This document shows positions 1 through 7,279 of a stretch of DNA of 16,264 bases, piece by piece. This DNA comes from W0P28-013 sp051878315 (GTDB lineage: Bacteria > Bacteroidota > Bacteroidia > Bacteroidales > Paludibacteraceae), in NCBI GenBank assembly GCA_051878315.1, contig JBJEJW010000036.1, forward strand, positions 1-16,264, given 5' to 3'. The notes below the pieces were generated by a model, which made no database searches, was not told where the DNA came from, and worked only from the letters and a program-made list of their open reading frames with translations. Positions within the stretch are counted from its first letter, which is position 1; each line of letters begins with the position of its first letter. A program made the position numbers and the translations under genes.

Positions 1-25
1 GGACTGTTTGATTAAATTTAACTTC

Positions 26-44
26 GTCCCAATTTTAACGGGAC
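26..44 (+). other. small inverted repeat upstream of the TPM gene
   Basis: GTCCC at 26-30 pairs with GGGAC at 40-44 around a 9-base AT-rich loop. No T-run follows, so it is not a normal intrinsic terminator. A weak match to the Bacteroidota -7 element (TAACTTCG against TAnnTTTG) overlaps it at 19-26; its -33 partner would lie outside the window. The hairpin could end an upstream gene or sit in the leader of the TPM gene. Function is unproven. Confidence 0.25.
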
Positions 45-60
45 ACTAATGATAAGTAAT

Positions 61-1176
61 ATGAAAAAAATAGTAAGCCTGACAATGGTGCTGCTTTGCG
101 CTGTTGTTGGTGTGTATGCGGCTTTGCCCGATAAAACCGATCGGTTTGTGAACGATTTCGCGGGTGTGTTTAGCCGGCGACAAGCCAAGGAGTTGGAGGA
201 GTATCTGGCGACATTCTCGGACACGACAACCAATCAGGTGGTGGTGGTAACCATCGACGACCTGGAAGGCTACGATGCGGCCGACTATGCGCAACGTCTC
301 GGGCAGAAATGGGGCGTGGGATCGGCGCAAAAAAATAATGGCGTGGTCATTTTGGTGAAACCGCGCAACGACAAAGGCGCAGGTTGCGTGGAGATAGCCA
401 CCGGTTATGGCGCCGAAGGCGTGCTTACCGATGCGCGTTGCGGGCGGATTATCGACGACGAGATGATGCCGTATTTGCAGCAAGGCGATTATTTTGGCGC
501 GTGCAATGCCGGTGCGCATGAGTGCTGCCGATTGTTGGCAGTCAAGTCTGGCAACATTGTCGAAGTCGATGCTAAGTCCGATGCTAATGATGACGCTTTG
601 TTGTGGCTGTTTTTGTCGGTGGCTGCCATTGGTGCGGGCATTGCTTTCTGGGTGCGGAAACCTTCGAAAAAGACGCTCGCCTTGCGGGCTGTGGCGCATG
701 CCGATACGGTGGCGAAACGCGACAAAGCCGTAGAACATGCTAAAGCGCTGAAAATCAAAGAGGATAAGATCGAAAAAGCGTTAGACGATATTCCGAAAAA
801 TATGGAACGTCGCCTATATAATGCAGCGACGCCGGACAAATTTGAAACGTTGGCGGCGGCGGCTTTGGCCTTGGGCTTGTCGCAGGCGGATATCGACATG
901 GTGCGTGGTCGTATGCCGGAGCATACGTTGGAACAGGTGAAAGAATGTACCGATCGTGCCAAGTTGTCGGCGCGCAAACGTCGTGCGTTGGCGTTTGGCA
1001 ATAGCGAGGCGGCTGTGGCGGCCGCAGCGGCTATGGCTTTGGCATCTATTGTAGCCACAGCGGCTGCTGCTCGAGCGGCTGCGCAACGTAGTGCGTCGTC
1101 GGGCAATTTCGGCGGTGGTCATCACGGATTTGGCGGTGGCAGTTTTGGCGGTGGCGGAGCCGGTCGTCGTTTTTGA
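61..1176 (+). CDS. TPM-domain (YgcG-like) secreted, membrane-anchored protein
   Basis: No enzymatic role is assigned. TPM domains (PF04536) occur in photosystem-repair phosphatases and in many bacterial envelope proteins of unknown function. An ATG at 61 gives a clean signal peptide (MKKIVSLTMVLLCAVVGVYA) and a 371-residue product; an in-frame ATG at 49 adds four residues and is the alternative start. The TPM domain spans about residues 28-160, with the family signatures NNGVVILV, TGYGAEGVLTDA and a GDYFGA-like end. One transmembrane helix follows at about 179-198 (LLWLFLSVAAIGAGIAFWV), then a basic helical region, an alanine-rich stretch (about 318-345) and a Gly/Phe-rich tail ending GAGRRF, as in YgcG-type proteins. 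The predicted layout is an exported TPM domain and a cytosolic C-terminal half. LemA, a frequent neighbour, is not in the window. The gene converges on the helicase gene, 21 bp away. Confidence 0.85.
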   Translation: MKKIVSLTMVLLCAVVGVYAALPDKTDRFVNDFAGVFSRRQAKELEEYLATFSDTTTNQVVVVTIDDLEGYDAADYAQRLGQKWGVGSAQKNNGVVILVKPRNDKGAGCVEIATGYGAEGVLTDARCGRIIDDEMMPYLQQGDYFGACNAGAHECCRLLAVKSGNIVEVDAKSDANDDALLWLFLSVAAIGAGIAFWVRKPSKKTLALRAVAHADTVAKRDKAVEHAKALKIKEDKIEKALDDIPKNMERRLYNAATPDKFETLAAAALALGLSQADIDMVRGRMPEHTLEQVKECTDRAKLSARKRRALAFGNSEAAVAAAAAMALASIVATAAAARAAAQRSASSGNFGGGHHGFGGGSFGGGGAGRRF

Positions 1177-1197
1177 CTTGTCTGCGTGTGCAGCGTG

Positions 1198-2595
1198 TCA
1201 ATCAAAAAATTGGTCGCTGAAATTGATGAAAAATAGTTTTTTTTCGGCGCGTGTGCAGGCCGTGTAGAGCCAGCGCAGGTAGTCGCTGTCGATTTGCTCG
1301 GGCGTGAGTCCGCCTTGGTCGATGAATACCTCGCTCCATTGGCCGCCTTGTGCTTTGTGGCAAGTTACGGCGTAGCCGAATTTCACTTGTAGCGCATTCA
1401 GATATTCGTTCTGCATCATGGCTTTGTAGCGTTGGCGGCGATTGCCTATATCGAGATAATCTTCTTCGACGGCAGCAAATAGTTTTTTGTTGAGTTGTTC
1501 GGCCGCAGCGGGTGTGTCGGTGTAGAGCGAGTCGATGAGCAGGCGTGTGTCGATTTCGCAATCATAGTCCAAAAAACGGAGTGTAACATCGACAAAGCGC
1601 ATTCCGTACATATCGTGGTAGCGTTTGATGCGCGCTAATTCGGCCACGTCGCCGTTGGCTATGAATTCGAGGTCGGGATACTCTTTGCTCCAAAAGTAGT
1701 TGTTGCGTGTGATGAGCAGCAGGTCGCCGGCCGAGAGTTCGTCTTCTTTGCACATGACTTGATTGCGTATGCCGCGATTGTAGAGTACGGCGCGCTTGTT
1801 CGAGCGTGTTACGATGATGCAGTTTTCTACGCCCGATCGGCTGTAGGCGCTTTGTATCTCGTCGATGAGTTCGGCGCCGGTGATGCGATGCACATCCGGA
1901 AAATTGTGGCTGAGTGTGAGGGCGTTTCCGGCTTGTGTGAGCACTTGTCGGATAGTGGTGGCGTTATGCAGAATGCCACTGCCGGCCGATTGTCGGGCTA
2001 CAGTCGTCAATTCGGCGGTTGTAACGTCGAGGCCGTAGCGTTCGAGGTTTCGGCGATCGAGCGCGGGCGAAAATGGCTGCATGACGGGCGGCAGTTGCGC
2101 TGTGTCGCCGATAAGGATCAGTCGGCAGTTGTCGCCGGTATAGACAAATTCGATCAGGTCGTCGAGCAGTCGCCCGGAACCGAAATTTGTGCCTTCGTTT
2201 GGCGTGTTCGACACCATCGATGCCTCATCGACAAGGAACAGCGTGTCGCGTGCGTTGTTGTAGTTGAGTGTGAATTCGTTAGAGGCTGTTTTTTGACGAT
2301 AGATACATTTGTGAATCGAGTAGGCCGGGTGTTGCGCATAGTTACTGAACACCTTGGCGGCACGTCCCGTTGGCGCGAGCAGTACGGTTTTTTGGTTTAA
2401 GGCACGCAATGCGCCTACTAATGCACTCACCACCGAGGTTTTGCCAGTGCCGGCGTAACCTGTCAGCAAAAAGGCATGGTGCGCTTGGTCGGAAATGCAG
2501 AAGTCGGCTAATGCGTCGATAGCCGTTTGTTGCTCGACGGTCGGTTCGAAAGGCAGTTGTGCGCTTATTTTGCGTGTTAAAAAGTTTTGTATCAC
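1198..2595 (-). CDS. RecD-like ATP-dependent DNA helicase (superfamily 1)
   Basis: A 465-residue SF1 helicase of the RecD/Dda type that is widespread in Bacteroidota as a stand-alone protein, without RecB or RecC partners. It probably unwinds DNA 5' to 3' in repair or recombination; that role is inferred from the family. Visible motifs are Walker A GYAGTGKTS (46-54), Walker B LFLVDE (119-124), motif III GDTAQLPP (163-170), and near the C-terminus CHKAQGGQWSEVFID followed by YTACTRAEKKLFF, the UvrD_C_2 motif V/VI region. The start is GTG (CAC at 2593-2595 on the + strand); no ATG precedes Walker A, so GTG is the only sensible start. It is the last gene of the leftward unit, 16 bp after the DUF2147 gene. 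Only a 4-bp hairpin (1182-1193) lies in the 21-bp gap to the convergent TPM gene, so there is no convincing terminator. Confidence 0.88.
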   Translation of the reverse strand: MIQNFLTRKISAQLPFEPTVEQQTAIDALADFCISDQAHHAFLLTGYAGTGKTSVVSALVGALRALNQKTVLLAPTGRAAKVFSNYAQHPAYSIHKCIYRQKTASNEFTLNYNNARDTLFLVDEASMVSNTPNEGTNFGSGRLLDDLIEFVYTGDNCRLILIGDTAQLPPVMQPFSPALDRRNLERYGLDVTTAELTTVARQSAGSGILHNATTIRQVLTQAGNALTLSHNFPDVHRITGAELIDEIQSAYSRSGVENCIIVTRSNKRAVLYNRGIRNQVMCKEDELSAGDLLLITRNNYFWSKEYPDLEFIANGDVAELARIKRYHDMYGMRFVDVTLRFLDYDCEIDTRLLIDSLYTDTPAAAEQLNKKLFAAVEEDYLDIGNRRQRYKAMMQNEYLNALQVKFGYAVTCHKAQGGQWSEVFIDQGGLTPEQIDSDYLRWLYTACTRAEKKLFFINFSDQFFD

Positions 2596-2611
2596 GGTGT
2601 GTTTCTATCGG

Positions 2612-3049
2612 TCAGCGAATCCACACCTGACTGCGGCCGAGAATACCGCGTTTGTCGATGGAACCGCGTAGTGTCAGTTTGCCCGTTGTTGCATCGTAAG
2701 TGATGGAACCGTAGTAGATGTTGCCGCTGTCGGGGTCGAGCACATGGCCGCCGACTAATTTCCCGTTTTCGTATTTCATGTCGCGGATGATGATGAGTCC
2801 TTCGACGGGTTTTCCCTTGTCGGCGCCTTTACATTTGTCGCACACAACATTTTTGCCGGCATATTCCGGTTGCAGCAATGTTTCTATTTTGCCATAATAT
2901 AGGCCGTTGGTCGCTTTGAAGATGCGCACGATGGATTCTTTTTCGCCGGTTTTGTCACTCACGGTTGTCCAATTCCCTAAAAATTCTTTTTGGGCAAGGA
3001 GGGTTGTTGTCAGGCTTGCGATTGTAATTAAGAAAATAAAACGTTTCAT
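2612..3049 (-). CDS. secreted DUF2147 family protein
   Basis: A 145-residue protein with an N-terminal signal peptide (MKRFIFLITIASLTTTLLAQ, cleavage near LLAQ). The rest matches the DUF2147 family (PF09917): it opens with LGNWTTVSD, has a central YYGKIETLL strand, a VVCDKCKG cysteine pair followed by KPVEGLIIIRDM, then GHVLDPDSGNIYYGSI, and ends LRGSIDKRGILGRSQVWIR. Family members are small, beta-rich exported proteins of unknown function, probably periplasmic. The CxxC pair could bind metal or form a disulfide; this is inference. It starts at an ATG (3047-3049), with 20 bp to the upstream methyltransferase gene and 16 bp to the helicase gene, so it is probably co-transcribed with both. Confidence 0.85.
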   Translation of the reverse strand: MKRFIFLITIASLTTTLLAQKEFLGNWTTVSDKTGEKESIVRIFKATNGLYYGKIETLLQPEYAGKNVVCDKCKGADKGKPVEGLIIIRDMKYENGKLVGGHVLDPDSGNIYYGSITYDATTGKLTLRGSIDKRGILGRSQVWIR

Positions 3050-3069
3050 AAAAAGGTATTTTTGTTGAT

Positions 3070-4245
3070 TTATTCGACATACAGAACTAATCCTTTGAGG
3101 TATTCGCCTTCGGGATGATAGATATTGACGGGGTGGTCGGGTGCTTGTGTCAGTTGGTGTAGAATGCGCACCTGTCGGCCGGTTTGTGCGGCGGCGCTGA
3201 ATACGGCCAATCGGAATTGCTCTTTGTTGACAGCTTGTGAGCAGGAGAACGTAAATAAAATGCCGCCGTGGCGTATTTGTTCGAAAGCTTTTGCATTCAG
3301 TTTCTGATAGCCGTGCAACGCGTTGCGCAACGCGCTTTGGTGCTTGGCAAAAGCGGGTGGGTCGAGTATTATCAAGTCATATTTGTCTTTGATGTCGTCC
3401 AAGAATTTGAATGCGTCAACGGCAAAAGCTTGATGGCGTGTGTCGTTGCCGAAATTCAGTGCTACGTTGCGGTTTGTTAATTCGATGGCTTTGGCCGAAC
3501 TATCGACGGAATGTACTGTTTGTGCACCTCCGCGCAAAGCGTAAAACGAGAAGCCGCCCGTGTAGCAAAACATATTCAGTACGTCGCGACCTTGTGCATA
3601 GTGTTCGAGCAGAGCGCGGTTGTCGCGTTGGTCGATGAAAAATCCTGTTTTTTGCCCGCGCAACCAATCGACATGGAATTTGAGCCCGTTTTCGATGGCG
3701 GTGCAGTCGCCTGCCGCGCCTATCAGATAGCCGTCTTCGGGTGTTATAGGCGCTTTGTACGGTAATGTGCCTTCCGATTTGTAATAGACATTTTTGATGG
3801 TGTCAATTTCTTCAGTCAGTATGTCGGCTATAAGGTTGCGGGCGTTGTGCATGCCCACCGAGTGTGCTTGTACGACTGCCGTGTCGGCATACACATCGAC
3901 AACTAATCCCGGCAGATTGTCGCCTTCGCCGTGTACGAGGCGGTAGGCATTATTTCGCGGAGTGTTTGTCAGACCTAATGTTTGGCGCATGTCGTAGGCG
4001 GCTTTGATGCGTTGTCGGTAGAATTGTGCGTCAATGTCGGTATCAATGAACGACAAGATGCGCACGGCGATGCTCCCGATTTGGTAGTGGCCGATGGCCA
4101 AAAAATGACCGTTGCAATCGATGACACGCACGAGGTCGCCTTCGGCGACATATCCGTCGATTGTGGCGATGGCTCCCGAAAAAATCCAAGGGTGGAAGCG
4201 TCGAACGCTTTCGTCTTTGTGCGGTTTCAGTGTGATGGTTGTCAT
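3070..4245 (-). CDS. rlmI: RlmI-like class I SAM-dependent 23S rRNA (cytosine-C5) methyltransferase
   Basis: A 391-residue protein with the RlmI layout: an N-terminal PUA RNA-binding domain (about 1-75, with RRFHPWIFSGAI), a middle domain, and a Rossmann methyltransferase domain. Visible motifs are GQKTGFFIDQRDNR (197-210), a hallmark of the family; SAM motif I VLNMFCYTGGF (222-232); the acidic loop HSVDSS (245-250); motif IV LDPPAF (294-299); and FSCSQ (333-337), which carries a conserved cysteine. E. coli RlmI makes m5C at position 1962 of 23S rRNA. The same reaction is likely here, but related paralogues differ in target, so the symbol is tentative. Length matches the family. The gene lies 18 bp after the exonuclease gene and 20 bp before the DUF2147 gene in the leftward unit. 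Confidence 0.85.
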   Translation of the reverse strand: MTTITLKPHKDESVRRFHPWIFSGAIATIDGYVAEGDLVRVIDCNGHFLAIGHYQIGSIAVRILSFIDTDIDAQFYRQRIKAAYDMRQTLGLTNTPRNNAYRLVHGEGDNLPGLVVDVYADTAVVQAHSVGMHNARNLIADILTEEIDTIKNVYYKSEGTLPYKAPITPEDGYLIGAAGDCTAIENGLKFHVDWLRGQKTGFFIDQRDNRALLEHYAQGRDVLNMFCYTGGFSFYALRGGAQTVHSVDSSAKAIELTNRNVALNFGNDTRHQAFAVDAFKFLDDIKDKYDLIILDPPAFAKHQSALRNALHGYQKLNAKAFEQIRHGGILFTFSCSQAVNKEQFRLAVFSAAAQTGRQVRILHQLTQAPDHPVNIYHPEGEYLKGLVLYVE

Positions 4246-4263
4246 AAGTATTGGCTGTGCAAT

Positions 4264-4839
4264 TCAGTGTTGTGTTTGCAATGCGATGAATATGTCGCGG
4301 CAAGCCCATGCGTCGATGGCGGCGTATGTTTTTTGCTGCGGTGTCAGTATGGGTGTATCCCAGTTGGATAAGCGTTGCGCTTTCGATATTTTTTTGTCGA
4401 AGATGATGGCGTACATTTTTTGCAGACTTTTCTCGGCGATGCCAAATTGTTCGGCCAAATTTTGCAATTCGATAAAATTGCGCGGTGTCAATGGCATCCA
4501 TGCACGTAGCGCATGAAAATCGTCTTTTATCGACAATCCTACTTTCAAAATGTCGTCGGATTCCAATATTTGTTTCAACCCTTGATGTGTGCCGATGAAT
4601 TGTAGTCGGAACAGAAAACAAGTGTCGGCGGTTGCCAACTGCAAGAGTGAAATGTTGTAGTGTGTGTGTGCCGAAAAACTTGGGCGTGTTTCGGTGTCGA
4701 ATCCGATGATGTTTTCGTGCATCAACGCTGTAACAGCCGCATCGGCCTCTTTGCGCGATTTCACTACAACGATGCGACCGTTGGGTTGTACGATTGGTAG
4801 TGTGGCGATGTATTCTTTGTCGATGGTGGCTTGGTACAT
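4264..4839 (-). CDS. DEDDy-type 3'-5' exonuclease (RNase D / DnaQ-like fold)
   Basis: A 191-residue single-domain protein of the DNA_pol_A_exo1 family (PF01612). The four acidic residues of the two-metal site are visible: D48 and E50 in GFDTET (Exo I), an aspartate in GLSIKDDFHALR (Exo II, 106 or 107), and D176 with Y172 in TYAAIDAWACRDI (Exo III, the DEDDy form). It should remove nucleotides from the 3' end of DNA or RNA; the substrate cannot be read from sequence. It lacks the HRDC domains of true RNase D. The ATG at 4837-4839 is chosen because it leaves 4 bp after the DUF5063 stop; a TTG 13 codons further upstream would overlap that gene. It lies directly ahead of the RlmI-like gene, so a role in RNA processing is possible but unproven. 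Confidence 0.85.
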   Translation of the reverse strand: MYQATIDKEYIATLPIVQPNGRIVVVKSRKEADAAVTALMHENIIGFDTETRPSFSAHTHYNISLLQLATADTCFLFRLQFIGTHQGLKQILESDDILKVGLSIKDDFHALRAWMPLTPRNFIELQNLAEQFGIAEKSLQKMYAIIFDKKISKAQRLSNWDTPILTPQQKTYAAIDAWACRDIFIALQTQH

Positions 4840-4843
4840 GGCG

Positions 4844-5359
4844 TTAGTCTTCGTCGTTGTTGGACAGGTTGACCGCAACCTGATGCAAAGCGCGCAGAGC
4901 GCCTAACAAGCGCATGCCCCAGCGATTGCGAAAATCGTCGATGCAGACGGCCAAAGCCTCTTCCGATAATGAGTCGTTGCCGATTTGGCAACATAAAGCA
5001 AAGTCTTTCAGTGCTTGATAAGTGTCGGCCAAATCTTCCGAAATGGTGGCGTAGAGCGTTGTCTCGCTGAATGCCATGTCGGGACTGAAAGAGTCGAGAT
5101 AATCGTCGTCGCTGCCAAGTAGGTCGGCTAATTGTGTGCGGATTTGTTCGTAATCGTTTTCGGTAACAAATCGTTCGGGTTCTTCGTCGGGCAGTTCGCC
5201 AGGCTGTACAAGCGCCGTTTTCAGATAGAGCAGTGGTAGCAGGCGAGTTGTTTTGGTGACGAAATCGCGTTTGTTTTCGGCATTGGCGTGTTCCAAAAAT
5301 TTGCACGTTTCGACTGCCATGGTCAAAAATTCCAATTTCTCTTTTGTGTAAAACGACAT
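4844..5359 (-). CDS. DUF5063 domain protein
   Basis: A 171-residue acidic, probably all-helical cytosolic protein of the Bacteroidota-typical DUF5063 family; no function is known. Family-like segments are LLPLLYLKTALV (early third), RFVTENDYEQIRTQLADLLG, DDYLDSF, TISEDLADTYQALKDFALC and a C-terminal WGMRLLGALRALHQVAVNL. No catalytic motif, signal peptide or membrane helix is visible. The start is taken as the ATG at 5357-5359 (MSFYTKEKLEF); a TTG three codons upstream lies closer to the promoter and is less likely. It is the first gene of the leftward five-gene unit. A strong promoter ends about 18 bp upstream of the ATG, leaving a 5' leader of only about 10 bases. The exonuclease gene starts 4 bp after its stop, so the two are probably translated together. 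Confidence 0.8.
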   Translation of the reverse strand: MSFYTKEKLEFLTMAVETCKFLEHANAENKRDFVTKTTRLLPLLYLKTALVQPGELPDEEPERFVTENDYEQIRTQLADLLGSDDDYLDSFSPDMAFSETTLYATISEDLADTYQALKDFALCCQIGNDSLSEEALAVCIDDFRNRWGMRLLGALRALHQVAVNLSNNDED

Positions 5360-5376
5360 GAGTTTCAATTTTGCTG

Positions 5377-5407
5377 CAAAGGTACAAAAATCGCAGCAAG
5401 TATCAAA
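5377..5407 (-). promoter_or_regulatory. Bacteroidota sigma-ABfr-type promoter for the DUF5063 unit
   Basis: Read on the minus strand: TTTG (complement of CAAA, 5404-5407), exactly 19 bases, then TACCTTTG (complement of CAAAGGTA, 5377-5384). This matches the known Bacteroidota consensus TTTG / TAnnTTTG at the right spacing. Transcription would start near 5370, about 10 bases before the ATG. It should drive DUF5063, exonuclease, rlmI-like, DUF2147 and helicase genes together. Confidence 0.8.
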
Positions 5408-5434
5408 ATGCGTATCTGTTTTTTAGTGTTTGTG

Positions 5435-7267
5435 TTACGTTTTTTCTTTCTTGATTTTCCCGAATAATTTGTCTATAAGGTCTATTCTGCCCATTTTCTT
5501 GAGTGTGGCTTTGATTTGTGCGCGTGTTTCGGGTTTGTACCAAAAGAAAAATTGTCGTTGGGCGAGTTTGTCGTTGGGCGTGCGTGCTACGACAATCGGT
5601 TTCAGCGTGTACGGATTCAGACCGGTGTGATACATTTCGGTGGCCAGCGTCATTGGCGTAGGCGTAAAATCCTGTACCTGTTCCAGTTTGAAATTTAGGC
5701 GTTTTGTTTCAACTGCAAGTTCGGCCATGTCTTGCAGGTCGCAGCCCGGATGGCTCGAAATGAAGTAAGGAATCAGTTGCTGATTTAGTTGCTCGTCGGT
5801 GTTTATCGTATCGAAAATGCGCTTAAATTCTTTGAATAGTGTGAAACTCGGTTTGCGCATCACTTGTAAAACGGTTTCGCTGGTATGTTCGGGCGCCACT
5901 TTCAGCCGTCCTGAAACGTGATGGCATATCAATTCGTGCGCATAATCGCGATTGTGGCGGTTTACGTTGTTGTCGTCGCTGTGGTGCAGTATTAAATCGT
6001 AGCGGACGCCGCTGCCGATGAAACTTTTTTTGATACAAGGCAGTGCATCGACGGCACGGTACAAGGCTAAAAGCGGCGCGTGGTCGGTGTTCATGTTTTT
6101 GCAGACGGTTGGGAATGCGCACGATGGCCGGCGGCATTTGGCGCAAAGGTCGGCATTGCGGCCGCGCATCATGTACATGTTTGCCGATGGTCCGCCTAAA
6201 TCGCTCAGATAGCCTTTGAAATCGGGCATTTCCGCTATTTTGCGAACTTCTTGTACAATGGATTTTTGACTGCGCGAAACGATGAATTTGCCTTGGTGCA
6301 TCGAGATGGTGCAGAAGGCGCAACCGCCCCAACAACCACGGTGCGTGTTGACCGAAAATTTTATCATGTCGAACGCAGGAATGTTTTTGCCCTTGTATTT
6401 CGGATGTGGCAGTCGTGTGAATGGCAGTTCGTACACGGCATCCAATTCGTCGCCACTCATGGGAGCAAAAGGCGGATTGATCACGACGAATTTATTACCG
6501 ACAGGTTGCACCAAGTGTGTTTGGGTCAGTTTGTTCGATTCTTCCTCTATCGTGCGGAATGTCTCGGCCGATAAACGTTTGTTGTTGGCTACAGTTTCGT
6601 GCGAATGGAGTGTTTTTTGGTGTTCGAAATGTGGTTCTTCGCACATCATGTAACCGATTTGTGGAATGGTGTGGCAATCGGTGGCGTTGTGCCCGGCTTT
6701 GAATGCTTGGGCGATGGCACGCATCGGTTTTTCGCCCATGCCGTACACAAGCAAATCAGCTTTACTATCGACGAGAATGCTGCGGTGTACGCTGTCAGTC
6801 CAATAATCGTAGTGCGAAAATCGTCGCAGGCTTGCTTCGATGCCACCAATCACAAGCGGCACATCGGGATAGAGCTCTTTCAAAATGTTGGCGTAAACGA
6901 TGGTGCAGTTGTCCGGTCGCATGCCGGCACGTCCGTCGGGCGAATAGGCATCGTTGCTGCGCAGGCGTCGGTTGGCGGTGTAGTGGTTTACCATCGAATC
7001 CATGGCACCTGCCGTAATGGCGAAAAAAAATCGTGGTCGGCCGAATTTTTTGAAATCGCGCCAATCGCCGTGCCAATCGGGCTGCGGAACGATGGCTACG
7101 CGTAAACCTTCGGCTTCGAGTACGCGCCCTATGACGGCTGCGCCGAATGCAGGATGGTCAATGTAGGCATCGCCCGAAAAGAGGACGACATCAACAGCGT
7201 CCCAACCACGGAGTTCCGTCTCCTTTTTGGTCGTTGGCAAAAAATCGGTTAGGCGCACTTCCTGCAT
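5435..7267 (-). CDS. ygiQ: YgiQ family radical SAM protein (UPF0313)
   Basis: A 610-residue member of the YgiQ/UPF0313 family, whose reaction is unknown. The N-terminal domain opens with FLPTTKKETELRGWDAVD and contains HPAFGAAVIGRVLEAEGLRV and GGIEASLRRFSHYDYW, a cobalamin-binding-like region of the family (about 25-200). The radical SAM core follows, with HRGCWGGCAFC giving the CxxxCxxC [4Fe-4S] ligands C312, C316 and C319. The family feature LSDLGGPSANMY follows at about 354-365. A second cysteine group (C375, C378, C383, C389) could hold another metal centre; this is inference. Length agrees with the family (about 600-700). The ATG is at 7265-7267, 12 bp after the stop of the Wzi-like gene. 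It ends 75 bp before the next gene, and that gap holds the next unit's promoter but no clear hairpin terminator. Confidence 0.93.
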   Translation of the reverse strand: MQEVRLTDFLPTTKKETELRGWDAVDVVLFSGDAYIDHPAFGAAVIGRVLEAEGLRVAIVPQPDWHGDWRDFKKFGRPRFFFAITAGAMDSMVNHYTANRRLRSNDAYSPDGRAGMRPDNCTIVYANILKELYPDVPLVIGGIEASLRRFSHYDYWTDSVHRSILVDSKADLLVYGMGEKPMRAIAQAFKAGHNATDCHTIPQIGYMMCEEPHFEHQKTLHSHETVANNKRLSAETFRTIEEESNKLTQTHLVQPVGNKFVVINPPFAPMSGDELDAVYELPFTRLPHPKYKGKNIPAFDMIKFSVNTHRGCWGGCAFCTISMHQGKFIVSRSQKSIVQEVRKIAEMPDFKGYLSDLGGPSANMYMMRGRNADLCAKCRRPSCAFPTVCKNMNTDHAPLLALYRAVDALPCIKKSFIGSGVRYDLILHHSDDNNVNRHNRDYAHELICHHVSGRLKVAPEHTSETVLQVMRKPSFTLFKEFKRIFDTINTDEQLNQQLIPYFISSHPGCDLQDMAELAVETKRLNFKLEQVQDFTPTPMTLATEMYHTGLNPYTLKPIVVARTPNDKLAQRQFFFWYKPETRAQIKATLKKMGRIDLIDKLFGKIKKEKT

Positions 7268-7279
7268 GGCGTTTGGTTG

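Noticed and set aside
46..738. Long minus-strand open frame over the TPM gene (and others at 489-1106 and 814-1125)
   Set aside because: It is antisense to a protein with a clear signal peptide and TPM motifs; its translation is His/Arg-rich and shows no domain.
1182..1193. CTGC-GTGT-GCAG hairpin as a terminator between the convergent genes
   Set aside because: The stem is only 4 bp and no T-run follows on either strand.
4840..4878. Longer exonuclease start at 4878
   Set aside because: The start would be TTG and would overlap the DUF5063 gene; the ATG at 4839 leaves a clean 4-bp gap.
5360..5368. TTG start for the DUF5063 protein
   Set aside because: It adds only three residues, and an ATG follows at 5359; the TTG would leave an almost leaderless transcript from the mapped-by-pattern promoter.
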